DNA of 64,000 nt from positions 186,001 through 250,000 of the forward strand of contig MU623348.1 in NCBI GenBank assembly GCA_025201765.1. The letters are read 5' to 3'. The translations under genes were made by a program, and so were the position numbers. Origin of the DNA: Daldinia sp. FL1419. Its lineage: Eukaryota > Ascomycota > Sordariomycetes > Xylariales > Hypoxylaceae. Positions 35,675-48,584 of this stretch are shown here, piece by piece; the first letter of the stretch is position 1; each line of letters opens with the position of its first letter. Below the pieces are notes generated by a model that was not told the origin of the DNA, ran no database searches, and worked only from the letters and a program-made list of their open reading frames with translations.

Positions 35675-36955
35675 ATAATTCAAGGTTGGGTACGCGTCGA
35701 ATCAGAATCGTGGGCTTGGCCTGCTTGGATTTCGGACGTGTTACGTATCTTACGTTACGTGCAGCCTACATGCATCTCGAAATCAGATATGAGCCAGCTT
35801 CTTAAAAACAAGCTTATATAGCACGTCGGTGGTAGGATAGAATGATACATATGGTGGTACCCTCGGTATGTTGTGCATCCTCACGAATTCGGGGATTTGA
35901 CGTTTTGCATTTACCTATGCGGCCACGACCGGCCTGGCAAGTGCACGAATTGCATTGATCAAGATGAGAGTTTAATACCTATAAAGCTATTGTGTAGGCA
36001 AAGTATAACAAAGTATAATAAAGTAGCTTTGAAAATGTTTAGTCGTCAACGATAAGAACGAACACAGACGCACAAGAAATCGTGAGACCGTTGCAGATAT
36101 AAGCTTCGGAGGGGAATTTATAGAAATTTGTCGAATAGGAAGCATTCAAATAACAAATTTGAGTTCCAAGACGCCAAATGGTGCGAGTTTAATAATAGCT
36201 TGACTAGAAGTGTAGGTAGGTATTGTAGTACAGTACATATTCGCAAGTATGTCGTATTACCTAAAAGTGTATAAAGGTATTCGCTATTCTTGTCTTTCCC
36301 AACTTGACCCTATCCATCTTCTTCTTACATCTATTTATTTAACTACCTATCTACCTATTCTTACTAATTATTTACCTAAGGACCCCTTTCGTTCTTTTTT
36401 CTTATCCAAAAACATTTCACACCGGCCGATATCTTCATTCCTCGATTACATATCTGCAATTCCACATCAACCAATACGACACAACGCTGCAACCCGCCCC
36501 CACTACCAGCCTACCACAAGCCTACCACAAGCCTACACCCACTGTACAATACCTTAACTGCGTCTACCTATTTACAGGCCATTCTAAAACAAATAAAGCA
36601 AATAAAATAAATAAACCCGCCCACCAAGACAACCGGTCGTCACGCTACGTCACATTCATGCTTCCACCGAACTATCGTGCTAACCCTACTTTGACCGCGA
36701 AGAGGTAGGCAGGTTCATTCGGAGTAGCCTACCCAGGATAAGACAACAAGAAGCTATTGTCCACTTTCCCCAACTTTTTCATAGCTCGTCTAGCTTTAAG
36801 CTATTTTAGCTATCTCAGCCATCTCAGCTATTCCAGCTTGCTTGGACTGCTTAGCCGAAATAGGTAGATTGGCGAAGCAAGCACACGATCGAACACGCCA
36901 TTCCGCGATTGAACGTTTACCTACCCCACGAGACCTAAATTCCAAACCGCCTACC
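35675..36955. other. intergenic region, HEM4 to TLDc gene
   Basis: A 1.3-kb gap without a gene. CT-rich sequence and short direct repeats (for example CCTACCACAAG at about 36508-36533) lie in the promoter or 5' leader of the TLDc gene. An open frame at 36249-36557 is low-complexity and rejected. Confidence 0.5.
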
Positions 36956-38167
36956 ATGAGCATCAACCGGCAAGAAACCAACTTAATAGACTTCTCGCCG
37001 CCATCCTCCGGCCTCTCCACCCCCGTATCCCGCCGTTCCCAGTCCCACACCAGCTCGTACACGTACCCGCCGTCCCAACCCCAATCTCCTCCGCCCCAAG
37101 GCTCCTCTTCTTCCGGCGGCTACGGCATCGGATCCGCCGTCCTCGGTCTCTGGCGACGCCTATCCTCCCTCGAAAGCCCCTCGTCTCCTCCCCCGAATAA
37201 ATTCACACCGCCGCCTTCCCACGCGCAGCTATACAACGCCAATTCGGAACCCGCGGGCGTCGGCGACGGCATAACGGGCCCTTTCGTCCCCCCGACGCGC
37301 CGCACGCCGTCGCCCCTGCGCGGTCTGCCTTCTCTCGAGCCCTTGACGCTGCGTGGATATCGCGCCGATACGCGGGCGGACGAGCGGTTGTTGGCGAACG
37401 GCTTGGCGGAGGAGATCAGGACTTTTCTGCCCGAGCGATTGAAGATTATTGAGGATTGGCGGTTGGTGTATAGCTTATACCAGGACGGCAGTTCGTTATC
37501 GACGCTGTATAAGCGGTGCGAAGAGTACCGCGGACGAAGGGTTGGATTCGTGCTTGTTGTGCGAGATGGGAAGGAAGGGGTAAGTCTCGTCACTTCTTAC
37601 GGGAAATCGAATGCATCTCATGAGACTACGCTTCGATATAAACCCAGATCAAGTCACTAACCTACGCAACAGACCTTCGGCGCGTACCTAACCGAAGCAC
37701 CCCACCCGGCGCCCTCCTACTTCGGCACAGGAGAATGCTTCCTCTGGCGCGCAAGCCTACACGCGCCCCTCCCGCCACCTCCCTCCGCCGACACATCCAA
37801 CATCAACTTCCGCACAACAACCATCGCCTCGCCCAGCAGCAAAACTTCCTTCCCCCACGATGATCGCCAGCCTGCCAGCCAGCTCGCTCCCGCGCCGACG
37901 GACCTCGAAACCGGTAAGGCAGCTACAGCGCAGAGCATCCGGTTTCAGAACTTCGCGTACACGGGCGCCAACGACTACTGCATCTTCTGCGAGACGGGGT
38001 TTCTGTCTGTCGGGGGCGGCCAGGGAGGCACGTACGGCCTCTGGCTGGATAACGGGCTGACGAGGGGCCATAGCGCGCCGTGCGATACGTTTTTGAACCA
38101 GCCGCTTAGCGACGAGGGGGAGAAGTTTGATGTCTTTGGCGTGGAGATGTGGGTTGTGGGTGGTTAA
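36956..38167 (+). CDS. OXR1: TLDc-domain oxidation resistance protein (OXR1-like), 372 aa
   Basis: Two exons (36956-37579 and 37673-38167) give 372 aa. TLDc proteins protect against oxidative damage and, in yeast, Oxr1 promotes disassembly of the V-ATPase. The first about 130 residues are Ser/Pro-rich and likely disordered. A conserved GIGSAVLGLWRRL helix precedes the TLDc domain, which runs from about residue 180 to the end. Recognisable blocks are LPERLKIIEDWRLVYSLYQDG, YRGRRVGFVLVVRD, then after the 93-bp intron TFGAYLTEAPH, FGTGECFLW and CETGFLSVGGGQGGTYGLW. It ends in FDVFGVEMWVVGG. ATG 36956 was chosen because the upstream open frame has only a TTG. Its insertion between FLWRA and FQNFAYTG is a low-complexity loop often seen in fungal orthologues. 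Confidence 0.92.
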
Positions 38168-39742
38168 GTACCGCTTCACGTGCTCACTATATAAAGGCGT
38201 TGTTAGCTGGAGGTTATATGACATCTAAGTCGAGTCCCTGGCCTATCGGACTCGGCCAATCGAAACGAAGCGAGATGAGAAACGATATAGTGGTAGTTAT
38301 ACCAACTACGTATACGAGCGACAATGTTATAGAAAAGCACGTCGTGGGCTATAGTACTTTATATTACGCCTGCGAACAAACACGCTAGGCTAGGCCCGGC
38401 CCGGATAGGATGGAAAGGGGAGCTGGAAATTACCTAGCTGATAAACATCGAAATCACGACTGGAGCAAATAGGCGTTCTGGTTCCAAGGAGGCGAGCAAG
38501 GCTTGCTACGTTCTTTGTCCAAGGGTGGGATTGTTTAATCTAAATATACCATATTAGTTCCTCTCTTTGACTCCGGCTGGCTTTGGTTTAGGTGAATGGC
38601 GAGAGTCGTTGGTGAAGTAGATGCTTTGATATTCTCCTGCTGGATATAGGCCACCGGCTCTTGAGCACAGCGTATAGAAGTAAGCATCGAAGAAGACTGG
38701 CGTTTTATTGTCGAATCTACTATTTCTAGTTAGGCAGTTCTTGTATCATTACGAGATATAGGTACACACTTGAAAGCCGTACAGACTAGGAGAAAAGAAG
38801 CCTTCGTCAAATAAAAACTCGTCTAAAAGGCAGATAGATCTACCTACCTACCTACCATGTATTATTTATTATCTTGTTACTCCCTTGACCAATTATCCCA
38901 CCCCTCCTCCCCAAGTGATAAAACAAAATAAAGTACGCAGATCTCCTCAAGCCGTAGGTACAGATAGATGTATGTACGACAGCAGAGCTCCCAGCATACC
39001 TACCTAACCTTAGGTAGGTATATTAAACATTAATCCTATAAGCCTATAAGCATTCCGTAATCTACCTACCTACATCCTCCCGTCCAAGGCCAGAGCCGAT
39101 CACGTAAGACGCAGGTGCGCAGAAATTTTATCTCGTTGTCAATTTCTTTCTACTCTCAGACTCTTCTCACATTAACCCCCAACAAAAGTAGACCACAACC
39201 ACTTGACTCACTTCACTTCTCCAGCCAGGCCCGGCACGAATCGTCCATCTTGGATATTCTCACATTAATCGTAGCAGAGTCCAGAGGCTACTTACCTACG
39301 CAGGAAGCTTAGACGATACAATACATCAAACGAGCAGGCGACGAGTGCACTAAAAAATATGTTTTACTACCAGCAAGTGTAAAGAAAAGAAATTGGAGAG
39401 AAGACAAGATATATCCTTATCCATCTAGCCTCTCCAGTCGCACCGGATCCTACCACCAGGTCTTGTGACATACCATCTCCGCCTTCCCTTCATGAGTTAT
39501 ATTATCTCGGGGTAAACCTGCTCCTCCACGCCGACCCACGACGAGGTGGGCTTATTTTCACCTAGTTATCCCATGAGGCCGCCGCCGCCGCCGCCTGTTA
39601 TGCAGAACCAAGCATCATCCCTTTAACTGCGATGCTTTTTGCGTCGGTCCGGCACCGAGTTGCTGCGGTCCCGAACCCTAAGGTTCTGCATGAGGTGCGT
39701 AATGCTCTGCCGAATCCTGAATTTGCTCGAGAACCCGCTGTT
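38168..39742. other. convergent intergenic region
   Basis: This 1.6-kb gap lies between the 3' ends of the TLDc and MAP kinase genes. It has several TACC/TAGG tracts (38839-38857, 38998-39020, 39062-39073) and a GCC-repeat (39580-39597). I see no gene. The MAPK 3' untranslated region must lie at the right end. Confidence 0.5.
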
Positions 39743-40981
39743 CTACCGCATGATCTCTTGGTAGATGAGCTGCTTCAACTGTTCCTTGCTAAGGTTGTCC
39801 TTGTGCTTGTCAAAGTCGAAGAACTCCTCAGGAATCGGGGGCGCCGTAGGCTCATCCTCGGGGTCGTGGTACGGCTCGAGGTAAGGGTGCTTCAATGCTT
39901 CCTCCACCGTGATACGCTTCACCGGGTTAAAGGCTAGCAACTTCTCGAGAAGGTCGAGTGCCAGGTCGGAGGTCTTGGGGAAGAGAGTTCGGAAGGGGAC
40001 CTTCTTCTTAAACGGAAGAGAGCGGATGTACTCGCGAGCACGGCGAGACTTGATTCCGTAGTAATCCTCCATGGTAGGGGTACCAAGAACGTCCAGGATC
40101 AGGGTTAACTGATGGTGGTCTATAATATTATTAGCATATAATCATTCAACAGGGGGGCGTAATTGGCCACGCACAGTCCTTTCCGGGGAATAGGGGCTTG
40201 CCGCTCAACATCTCAGCAAGAATGCAGCCGACGGACCAAACATCGATAGCCTTTGTGTACTCCTTGAAAGTCAACATGATTTCAGGCGCACGGTACCATC
40301 GGGTAGCAACATATTCGGTCATGAAGCCCGAGTTGTCTTCTTGGGACGCCGCCGATCGAGCAAGTCCGAAGTCGCAGACTTTCAAGTCACAGTTGGCGTT
40401 CAACAGAAGGTTGCTGGGCTTTAGATCTCGGTGAAGCACATTCGCAGAGTGCATAGCCTTGAGCGCTCGTAGAGTCTGGTAAATGAAGTACTGACAGTGA
40501 TCGTCAGAGAGATCCTGCGTACGAATCACCCTGTGCATATCCGTCTCCATCAGTTCCTGCGAAAGGGTCAGCAACTAGCCTTTGTACATGGGATTCCAAG
40601 ACCGTCTCATACCTGAATCAGGTAAACTTCAGTAAAAGTCTCGTAGCTGCGCGGCTTCTGTATGTCAAGAATAGAGATGATATTCTCGTGGTTGAAGTAT
40701 CGAAGAAGCTTCATCTCTCGGAGGGTTCTTAAGCAGAACATGGAGTGATCGAAGGGAGTGATCTTCTTAATAGCGACCTTCTGACCCGAAGGCTTGTGTA
40801 TCGCAGAGCTGTGCATGATGGTTAGTAACCCGACACTGGGTGGACTTGGGAATTACCTGCAAACTTACCAGACCACACCGTAAGCTCCTTCACCAACGAC
40901 ATCTTGAATATCATATTGCTCGCTAACGTTGAAAGAAATCTTCCGGGATCCGGCCGGATTAGGAGGATTTGATCGCGACAT
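39743..40981 (-). CDS. PMK1: mitogen-activated protein kinase of the Fus3/Kss1 (Pmk1) class, 355 aa
   Basis: Four exons (40869-40981, 40613-40808, 40175-40556 and 39743-40119) give 355 aa. In filamentous fungi this kinase is activated by a Ste7-type MEK and controls mating, hyphal fusion, appressorium formation and invasive growth. The glycine loop GEGAYG is at 30-35 and lysine K52 lies in VAIKK. The catalytic loop HRDLKPSN begins at 145, DFG is at 165-167 and the activation lip TEY at 183-185. ATRWYRAPE follows, and the C terminus ends EQLKQLIYQEIMR. Each junction restores a conserved segment: VVC/SAIH, YLIQ/ELME and PGKDY/HHQL. Length and TEY exclude the TGY Hog1 group. The 4.6-kb gene-free region upstream may carry its long promoter or leader. 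Confidence 0.96.
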
Positions 40982-42109
40982 GTCGACGTAGTGTTAAGAA
41001 GGTATTATGATTTGAGTCGGATTCGAGACCGAATACGGAAGGGAGCCTGAGAGCTTAAAGATTCCACCGCCTCGGGCCTCAAAAAGCGGATTTATTAAAG
41101 TCCTGCAAGGGCAATAAGAGCGCCTCTATAGGTAATCTCGGCTCGCCAAGGAATATTAAACTCGTGCACGCTCCACTCGGCGGAGTTCCAACTCGACAGG
41201 ATATTGGACGAAACGATACTATTCGCGTTTCTAGAAATGGAGTCCAATTCGTCTAGAACGCGGAAGCCGTCTAAGTACGATTTTTCGAGATTAAATCCCC
41301 CGACAGACGGACAATCGCGAATATTCGAATGAATGACTGACTGACTGCTTTATTATGGCGTCACTTCGTTTCGCTCTTTCAAATCGGAAACCAAATATAT
41401 CAATGCTTCTTTATGCTCGTTGAACTCAGCTTAGTGCGTCAATGCTGGGAGATTATTCGGTTGAGCTGGCATAAAATGTGTTAGCTGAGATTTCTAGGCT
41501 TAAAGAGACAAAGACAACAGGTGCGGCTGAGAACTAAGGTGAGGAAATAAATGACAGGTATGGAGATCGGATGCCGTGGGGAGTTAAGCGATTTGATCCG
41601 TGGGTCTGTGCAGCTTTAGGTCGCTGCAAATCGCGACGAGCTCTCTCACCTGCAATTTGCTGCTTGGTTCGGATGAAGATTGCCTCGTCTTACGAAGACG
41701 AACCGTTCGAAACAACGTAGTTCGTGTGGTCCGGTAATTACTTTGAAAAGTTGAAGCAGGCTAAGCTACGACTTGTCAAGTATCAAGATTGGGGTCAAAG
41801 AGTGCAGGCGGGTGCCTTGTGATGCCTTGCGGTGCCCTTGTGGTGTGTAGTACGTGATGCGTAGTAGTTCCTGGTGGTTCCTGATGGTTCCTGTGGCTGT
41901 AACCCCGTGTTACAAAACTTGAGGCGCGCCGTCTGTACCAATGGTCGGAAGAGAGAGGGGGGGAAATACAGGGTCTCAAAGATGCGCGCCGGTACGAGTA
42001 GCGATCCTTGGCGTTACCGGATACGTGCACGGTTCAACATTGAAGACTTGCACGGATAGACGTCGTTCCCATCGTCGGAATTTGTGGTTGCGTGTGAGGG
42101 GTAAAGGGG

Positions 42110-42200
42110 GTGTGTTAAGGGTTGTGGTAAGGGTTGGGTTTAAGGGCTCAAGGGTTCAAGGGTAAGGGGAAAGCGGAAAGGGAAAGGGAAAGGGAAAGGA
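42110..42200. repeat. TTAAGGG-like and GGGAAA simple repeats
   Basis: An irregular series of units such as GTTAAGGG, GTAAGGG, TTTAAGGG, TCAAGGG and GTAAGGGG spans 42110-42168. A GGGAAA run follows (42176-42200). It vaguely resembles degenerate telomere-type repeats but has no exact TTAGGG array. Confidence 0.6.
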
Positions 42201-44458
42201 AAATAAATAATTCTCTTACCTTTTAAAACTTTAAGTCTCTTGGGGGTTTTGGTTTTAAAGCTACCCGTCCGACAGGAAATCGGAAAGCCGAGATAGTTGG
42301 GTACAAGTCTTGAATAACTAGAAAAAGAGACAAGTTTTGAGGATTCGGCCCCTCCTTCGAAAATTCCCAAGGTACCCGAGTTATTGGGAAGGTAAAGTAA
42401 GGAAGTAGCAGAAGAGGTAAGGTACAGCACGGTCCAGAGGTATATGGATGGAAGTTGATTTAAGTTACCTAAGGTACCCCGGGGTACTAAAGGTATTGGG
42501 TATTGTATTGATTGACCAGGCGGCTAGCAGCTACCTCAACTTAGAATAGCTGATTATTCCAAACTTATTACGTGATTCGTTGTCAAAACAAGAATAAAAA
42601 TAATAAGAAACGAAACTGTTGGTTTTTGTTTTTGTTTTTGTTTTTTAATCACCCCAGGTGAAAGTCTCGTATAATAAAACTAAGTCGGACAATAACAACA
42701 ATAACGATAATAATAACGAAGACCGAGGCAATCTTCTCTCCGATAGTACTATGCGGTAAAACCAACAATTTGGATGCGCGAAGAAAAACGTAAGTGAAGC
42801 GGGTGCGAGCGGGTGGGTTAGAGGACGGGGGGAAGATGATGGGATGTCAAAGAGCTTGGCCGGGTTATCGAATAAAACCAAAAGAAGGAGCTGAGCCGTT
42901 ACAGCGGCAGTGGATAAAACCCCCCCTTTAGGCCCCTATGTAAGGTATATGCGTAGTGGTATGGTATTGGTATGGGTCGTTGATCTATTGAATCGAATTC
43001 GGGCGCTGGCTGGCTGGGTGAAGTGTGGACCTCAATAATGCGACGGCGACAAGACACTAGGTTAGGAAGTTCTTAAACGGATGGGACGGCCTCTCAAGGC
43101 CTAGTACTAGAATAATGAATCGTCGTTTACGCAAGTATGTGGGAACTAAGTAGCCGTAAAAAGTCACCCGATGAAGAAATCAGGAGAGGGATAGATATGA
43201 GAGAAGATGAAGAAGAAAAGCTATTAAAAAGACAAGACGGATGTTTGATTTGTTGCACTTCTTTTCTATCTTTCTTCGGGTTTTCAAACTTCTTTCCCCC
43301 AACATCAATTCAGACTTTTTTTATCTCTAAAGCAGGTCAAAGCGCCCCTAAGATGTTAGTTCCGGGTAATTTCTCCACGTGGGATCTAAAATCAGGTTTG
43401 CTCGGTATAAAGGGGGGCAATCGCAAGTCCAAAATGGTTGACGGGTTGTCAAAGGCATGAGTAAGATAGAAAAGGGGGGAAGGGAGCTGCCGTCCGCAAA
43501 GCCTATACTAAAACTTTCACGGGCCAGTCCCGAGATATGTTTTAGGTTTTGGAATCGAGACGGGATGGTGTAAGTGTGTGATAAGAAAGCGCTATCAAGT
43601 AGCAACGGACGATGAGCGAGAGGGGCTTTGGAGCTAGGAGAGAACCTTAAATTGATACATAGGAGAGGATTGGTTAGTGGGGTCGGAGGGGTAAGGGGAA
43701 TGTTTGTGCATTGGAAACACAAGCACATACAAGGTAGGTACATCCGCCTTCACTTTCGCGGGGTCCTTTCTTTCTATTCAGGTGACTTGGTTTTGTATTA
43801 GAAATTCCTATAAAATTAATGTACCAATTGCTATTATCGGCACGGGCGTTGTGCAGCATAGAAGTCTCTTTTACTATATCAAATGTATCTAGGTACTTAC
43901 TTATATAAACCAAAGTACTTACATATATAGTGCATGGTATTAGGTATTATCCATCATTCAGGTTAGGTATTAGGCACATCATATAAAATCGAACCAATAA
44001 AACAACATATTTCACGCCTTCACCTTCACATAAGAAAATCTGTAAACAGCTATAACATATCACATACCTAGGTAGTAAACTTTCTCACCTCCAATCTCCG
44101 TTCCCATCTTCATCACGCCACAAAACCAACTCGTGGTACCTCGCAAATCCCCCCAACCAGAAAAATCATCACACCCTCCGAGCGCATCGCCCATCCCATC
44201 TCCATACGTTTCTTTTCAACCACCACACGCCAACCCACCCAATGAGGGTCCCGCCTAAGCGCCGCACACCCCAGCCCGGCGCGTGTGTTTTAGAACCCTC
44301 CGACAACCTCCCCCTGTTCGTTTCATGACTGGTTGACACACTTGCGTCCCAAAAAAGGGGATGTGATCAGGCCAGACCCATCATCTGAAGCAACCTTTCG
44401 GCACCGGCTGCCTCCCGGCTACCTAGACTCAACAGTGCCCAGAAGTATTCGATCCGTC

Positions 44459-44481
44459 TCTTCTTCTTCTTCTTCTTCTTC
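44459..44481. repeat. TCT trinucleotide repeat
   Basis: Seven or more TCT units in a row form a simple repeat in the non-coding gap. Confidence 0.8.
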
Positions 44482-45589
44482 TATCTGCCATCTCCCGTTT
44501 CCCGTCCCATGTATGAGACAAATAGGTAAACCACCGATAGGGCTGCACAAGCACAGAAAAAAGGAAAGTGAAGAAAGAGGCAGGTAACCGCACCAACTTC
44601 ACATACCCTTCACGACAAAACCTAGCTTCGGCTCTGTTCAAGAGAAAAAAAACCCCCCGAAGTGCTTAAAATATGTTATCTAGAGCAAGTCTTCTATCTA
44701 TCCGCCGGCAGTGCCCAATGCCCGGAATGCCGGGTCCAGCGATGCCATCTGACTGGTTTGTGTACCGTGTCTTCGGAGAAATGAGGGTAACTCGTTCACA
44801 CCATTTCCCGCATTTCCCTTGGGTTCCATTTGCCAGCCGGGTCCTGTTCTAGTCGATCCAGACGCTGGATCTACGGCCGATAGAAAACATGTTTCTATTT
44901 TCAAACTAGAAGGTGGCTAACTACCAGACTACCCAACGTATTACTAGTTAGTATTACCTGTGACTATCTACTTTATATCAGACGTTAGGTATCTCCTATC
45001 CTACCTACCTAAATATCTAGGTACCTACTATGTATAGTATAGTAGTATTGCCGCTCTACTAGTGAGACCTGGTGAATCAACAAACACCGGGCGTATCGAC
45101 GGGACAAGTTGCTGACATGTCAATGATCAATGATACACGCGGACAATACCTAGCGAGATATCGATCACCCGTATCACCAATATCTCAAGACGCCGGCTCG
45201 ACATCCCTTTTTATCAAACGGTATTGTAATTCGCTAGCCGAATTGTCTACATGGTAAGGCGTGGTAAGGATATGTTAAACTAGGGCGCGTAACGAGTCCG
45301 CAGCCTACTCGGTTACGTATTAGACCCAATTCGGCCTTTTGAAACGGACCTGAGGACAAAATCGACCCATTGACTTGCAAGTAAAGCCGCTGTGAGGCTT
45401 ATTAATGCTAGCTGTTTACCTAGGTACTTAACATGATTCTCGAGGCGCTAAGTTGACCATGTCGTCAATTCCAAGTCGGTGGCTCGCTAACGTTGATTCG
45501 TTTTTACCCCCCTTGTCTTTTTCCTATTCTAGGCCAATTCGTTTGAGCACGTTACTCCGAACCTCAACCCATTTTTGGTAGTGAAGATA

Positions 45590-48584
45590 CTACTGCACAA
45601 CCTAAAGACAACAATAAGCATCAAGGCCACGGGGGAAACTAATGTTATCGGAGGCTTTTCAACTTACCCTTTCTCTTAGGTTGCCCATCCACTGACCGAA
45701 GCTCATACCCTGATCTGCCCGGTCTTCTACGAGCAGTGTCTGCGCCCAGAGCTTCAAGCTTGGTTCTCCATCTTCCCGTACGATATACAGGTGCGGTACA
45801 ATGATACTGCCAACTCCACGCGATAGGTGATCCCGACTCTTCTGGATAACGGCTCGGACGCGTTCGTTGAAGTCGTTGTCAAGCTCAGGGATCGAGCCCT
45901 TGCCGACACGTAATTGAGTGCGGTCCGCTACACCAAATACGTCCGTCAATAGCTGGGGTACCGCATCCCTACCCACCCATAGGAATTGCGTTTGGCCATC
46001 GTCGATTAAATATAACCCGTAGCTGACGAATCGCTCCGACGACAAGTTCAACGCCGGCGGAAGGACAATTTGGCTCGTTTCCGGGTCAAAGATACCAGCA
46101 TTGTCAGGCATATCGTGGAGCGAGTACAGTCGAGGGTAGATGTATTGCATCAAAAGCGGCAGAGGTAACGTAGATAGCAGGCACAGAGCCGCTGACCTAA
46201 GGTCTGATGGAATTTGTGCAGACTTACGGAGACCGACGTGCTTGATTAAACCTAAGAAGAGGACTGGGAGACCGCGTAGATTGGCAGGGAACTGTAGCCC
46301 ACCACCACCCATGCTTCCGCCACCTAGTTCCTTCTTGAAGGTCTGTAGAAGCTCGATGAGCTTGCTCTGAAGAGCATCGCGAGCGGCATCCAAGCCGTTG
46401 CTAAGAGCCCTCTCGACAGCCTTGTGGGTGAAATACGTCGTAATCGCGCATTGATCCGCCGAGGCGTACACGTCGGCGATGTTCGTTGTCGTTGGGATAG
46501 CGAGCGTCATAACACGAATGCGTCGTTCGCCGTTGCACGTAGTGTACAAGACACCAGCCTGTAGACAAACGTAATTCTTCTGCAGAGTCTCGTCGATGGC
46601 TACCTCGACGACGTAGCATTGATCGCGGGGGAAAGCCGGGAATGCGCAGAGATCCGAAGATCTGTTAAAGAAATTTCCATAGAATGTGCTCATGCGTAAA
46701 CCCGTCGTGGCTCGAACCCTAAGAACTGCTTCCAATCCAATCTCTGAAGATAGGTAATCGCTAAATTCCGATGCAAACTTGACTGCGTCCTCAGCGCGAC
46801 CCGCGTTCCATCCCGGATAAAACCAAGTCTGACCACCGGTATATCGAGGTAGGTTGCTAAGCGATGCCACGTCTTGATATTGCGAGGAGAAAAGGAACAT
46901 ATCGATAGAAACTTGGTTTTTGGAACACTCCACTGCGAAGGACTTGTAGAAGCTGTTTGCAGTCTGGAGGAGGCCGCTTTCTTTAGATGTACCGAGCAAC
47001 TTCTTATCTTCTCGCATATCTAGTTTTCCTACTCCCAAATTCGGCAACGAAGCACTAAGCACCACAATTTTACCACCCAAAGGCGAGATAAGCTTGTGAC
47101 CGGCCCTGAGGGCGGATCCCATACACGAGTTGTTACTCTGGTTGTTCTGGAACATATCTGGGAGCTTGGACAAGAAGTTCTCGATGCTGTTTCGACTTTC
47201 TGTCAGGGGAACCAAGAGGTCCTGAGGAACCGGCAAGAACGGCTCATCCAAGTCGCTTATAACCAACATGGACGTTTCCGCATTCTCATCATCGTCCTTG
47301 GGGATCGAGAAATAATGCAGGCTCGAGTCGACTGCGATGAATCCTAGTCGTGTTCGTCGGTCGGCATTAGGTATCCTGTTAAGACTATCTAGGATAGTTC
47401 GCGCGCTTGTGGCGAGAAGCCCGGTAGAGACTGCGGCGTAGCTAACGTCGAAAAGGAACAAGTACACCAGCGGTTGCGGAGGGCGCACCATATACTCCTG
47501 GGGCGCAATAAATTCGACAACGGCGTGGTTCAGTTCGTGTCTATCCCATCGGTTGACGCTCTTCTGGGTGGCAGCATCCCAATCGAAGGCTTGCGGCACG
47601 TCGTTGGTAAGATTACACATATTACACCGCCATCTATGACCTTGGTCTAGGAAGATCACATAAGGGTTAATATAAGTCCTACATCTTCGACACCTAGCAA
47701 TCACCTGGTCCTGCACGACTGGGACAGGATCATCGATGTCGTGGAGGGCAGCATAGGGTTGGATGACGAGAGCAAATGGTAATTTAGACTTCTTAAGCAA
47801 AGAGTGCGTAGTGGGGACGGCATTTATAGTCGATCGTATATATTTAGGGGGGCAGTTCGCATCGGGAGATTGGGTGACGCTGGCCTATCACGAGGGTTAG
47901 CCTATGTTATAGGTACGCATAATGAACTATTTCCACGGAACTCACATTTGGCGGTAGAATACAAGGAGGGGGAGGTAAGTCCAACTCTGATACGTTGAAT
48001 GGCTGGTTAAGTAAATCGGTCGGGTAGAGCTGGTTTAAGGCGAGCCGGGCTTGTTGAGTAGGTTGCTGAACAGCGGGCTGAGCACCGGGTCCCATATTCA
48101 TGCCGGCCATTCCTTGAGTTATGCCGGCGACTCCGGGGGCTGGTTGTCCGACGCCTGGCTGATAGTATGGGTCAGGGGCCTGGTAGCCGCCTAGTCCTGG
48201 TTGAGGAACGCCTGGTTGTTGCGGTGCGCCGTACGGTGCTTGGCCGGGTACGGGAGATCCATAGCCACCTTGTTGGAAATCCGGGGGGGGATAAGCACCG
48301 CCGACCCCGTAACCCGGAGAAGGTTGGGGACCTGGAACAGGAGCCCCATATCCAGGTGTTATACCGCCGGGCGGTGGAACGGTAGCACCAGCGTTTGCGC
48401 CGCTTCCGAATTCGAAAGCCTGGGTGGCATAGCCCCTCTTCTTCTTTTTTCCATCGTGGTGTGATGTAGCCTGAGGAGGAGGTGTCTGTCCTTCATAACC
48501 TGCAGCCGGCTGGTCGGTGTATGGCGCTTCCTGGCCATACTCTTGCGGTGGGTATTGGCCGTAGCCATCGTTGGGGGCAGCCAT
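45590..48584 (-). CDS. SEC24: COPII coat protein Sec24, 955 aa
   Basis: Three exons: 47946-48584, 45668-47884 and a 12-nt last exon 45590-45601. Sec24 binds cargo and pairs with Sec23 in the inner COPII coat at ER exit sites. The first about 200 residues are Gly/Pro/Gln-rich and disordered. A KKKKRGYATQAFEF segment lies at about 46-60. A zinc finger has Cys at 278, 281, 300 and 303. The trunk (LVYLFLFDVSYAAV), beta-sandwich, helical and gelsolin-like parts (LIDDGQTQFLWVGRD) follow in order. The unspliced frame would end at 45659 after NLRERVS. A GTAAGT donor there and an acceptor at 45602 instead give NLRERVVQ, the expected fungal C terminus. Exon 1 joins at PPN/ASVTQSPDANCPPKY across a 61-bp intron. 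Confidence 0.95.

Larger units (their letters stand above)
40982..45589. other. 4.6-kb non-coding region upstream of the MAP kinase
   Basis: No supportable gene. It holds G-rich repeats around 42110-42200, a TTTTTG run near 42620-42644, TACCTAGG tracts (43888-43900, 44066-44075, 45000-45030) and TCT repeats at 44459-44481. A 68-codon frame at 44698-44904 (-) has a protein-like composition but no partner exons or motif. It probably combines the kinase promoter with the 3' flank of SEC24. Confidence 0.5.

Noticed and set aside
44698..44904. A 68-codon frame (-) with protein-like composition
   Set aside because: No motif, no upstream exon with a matching phase and a non-coding neighbourhood; left unannotated.
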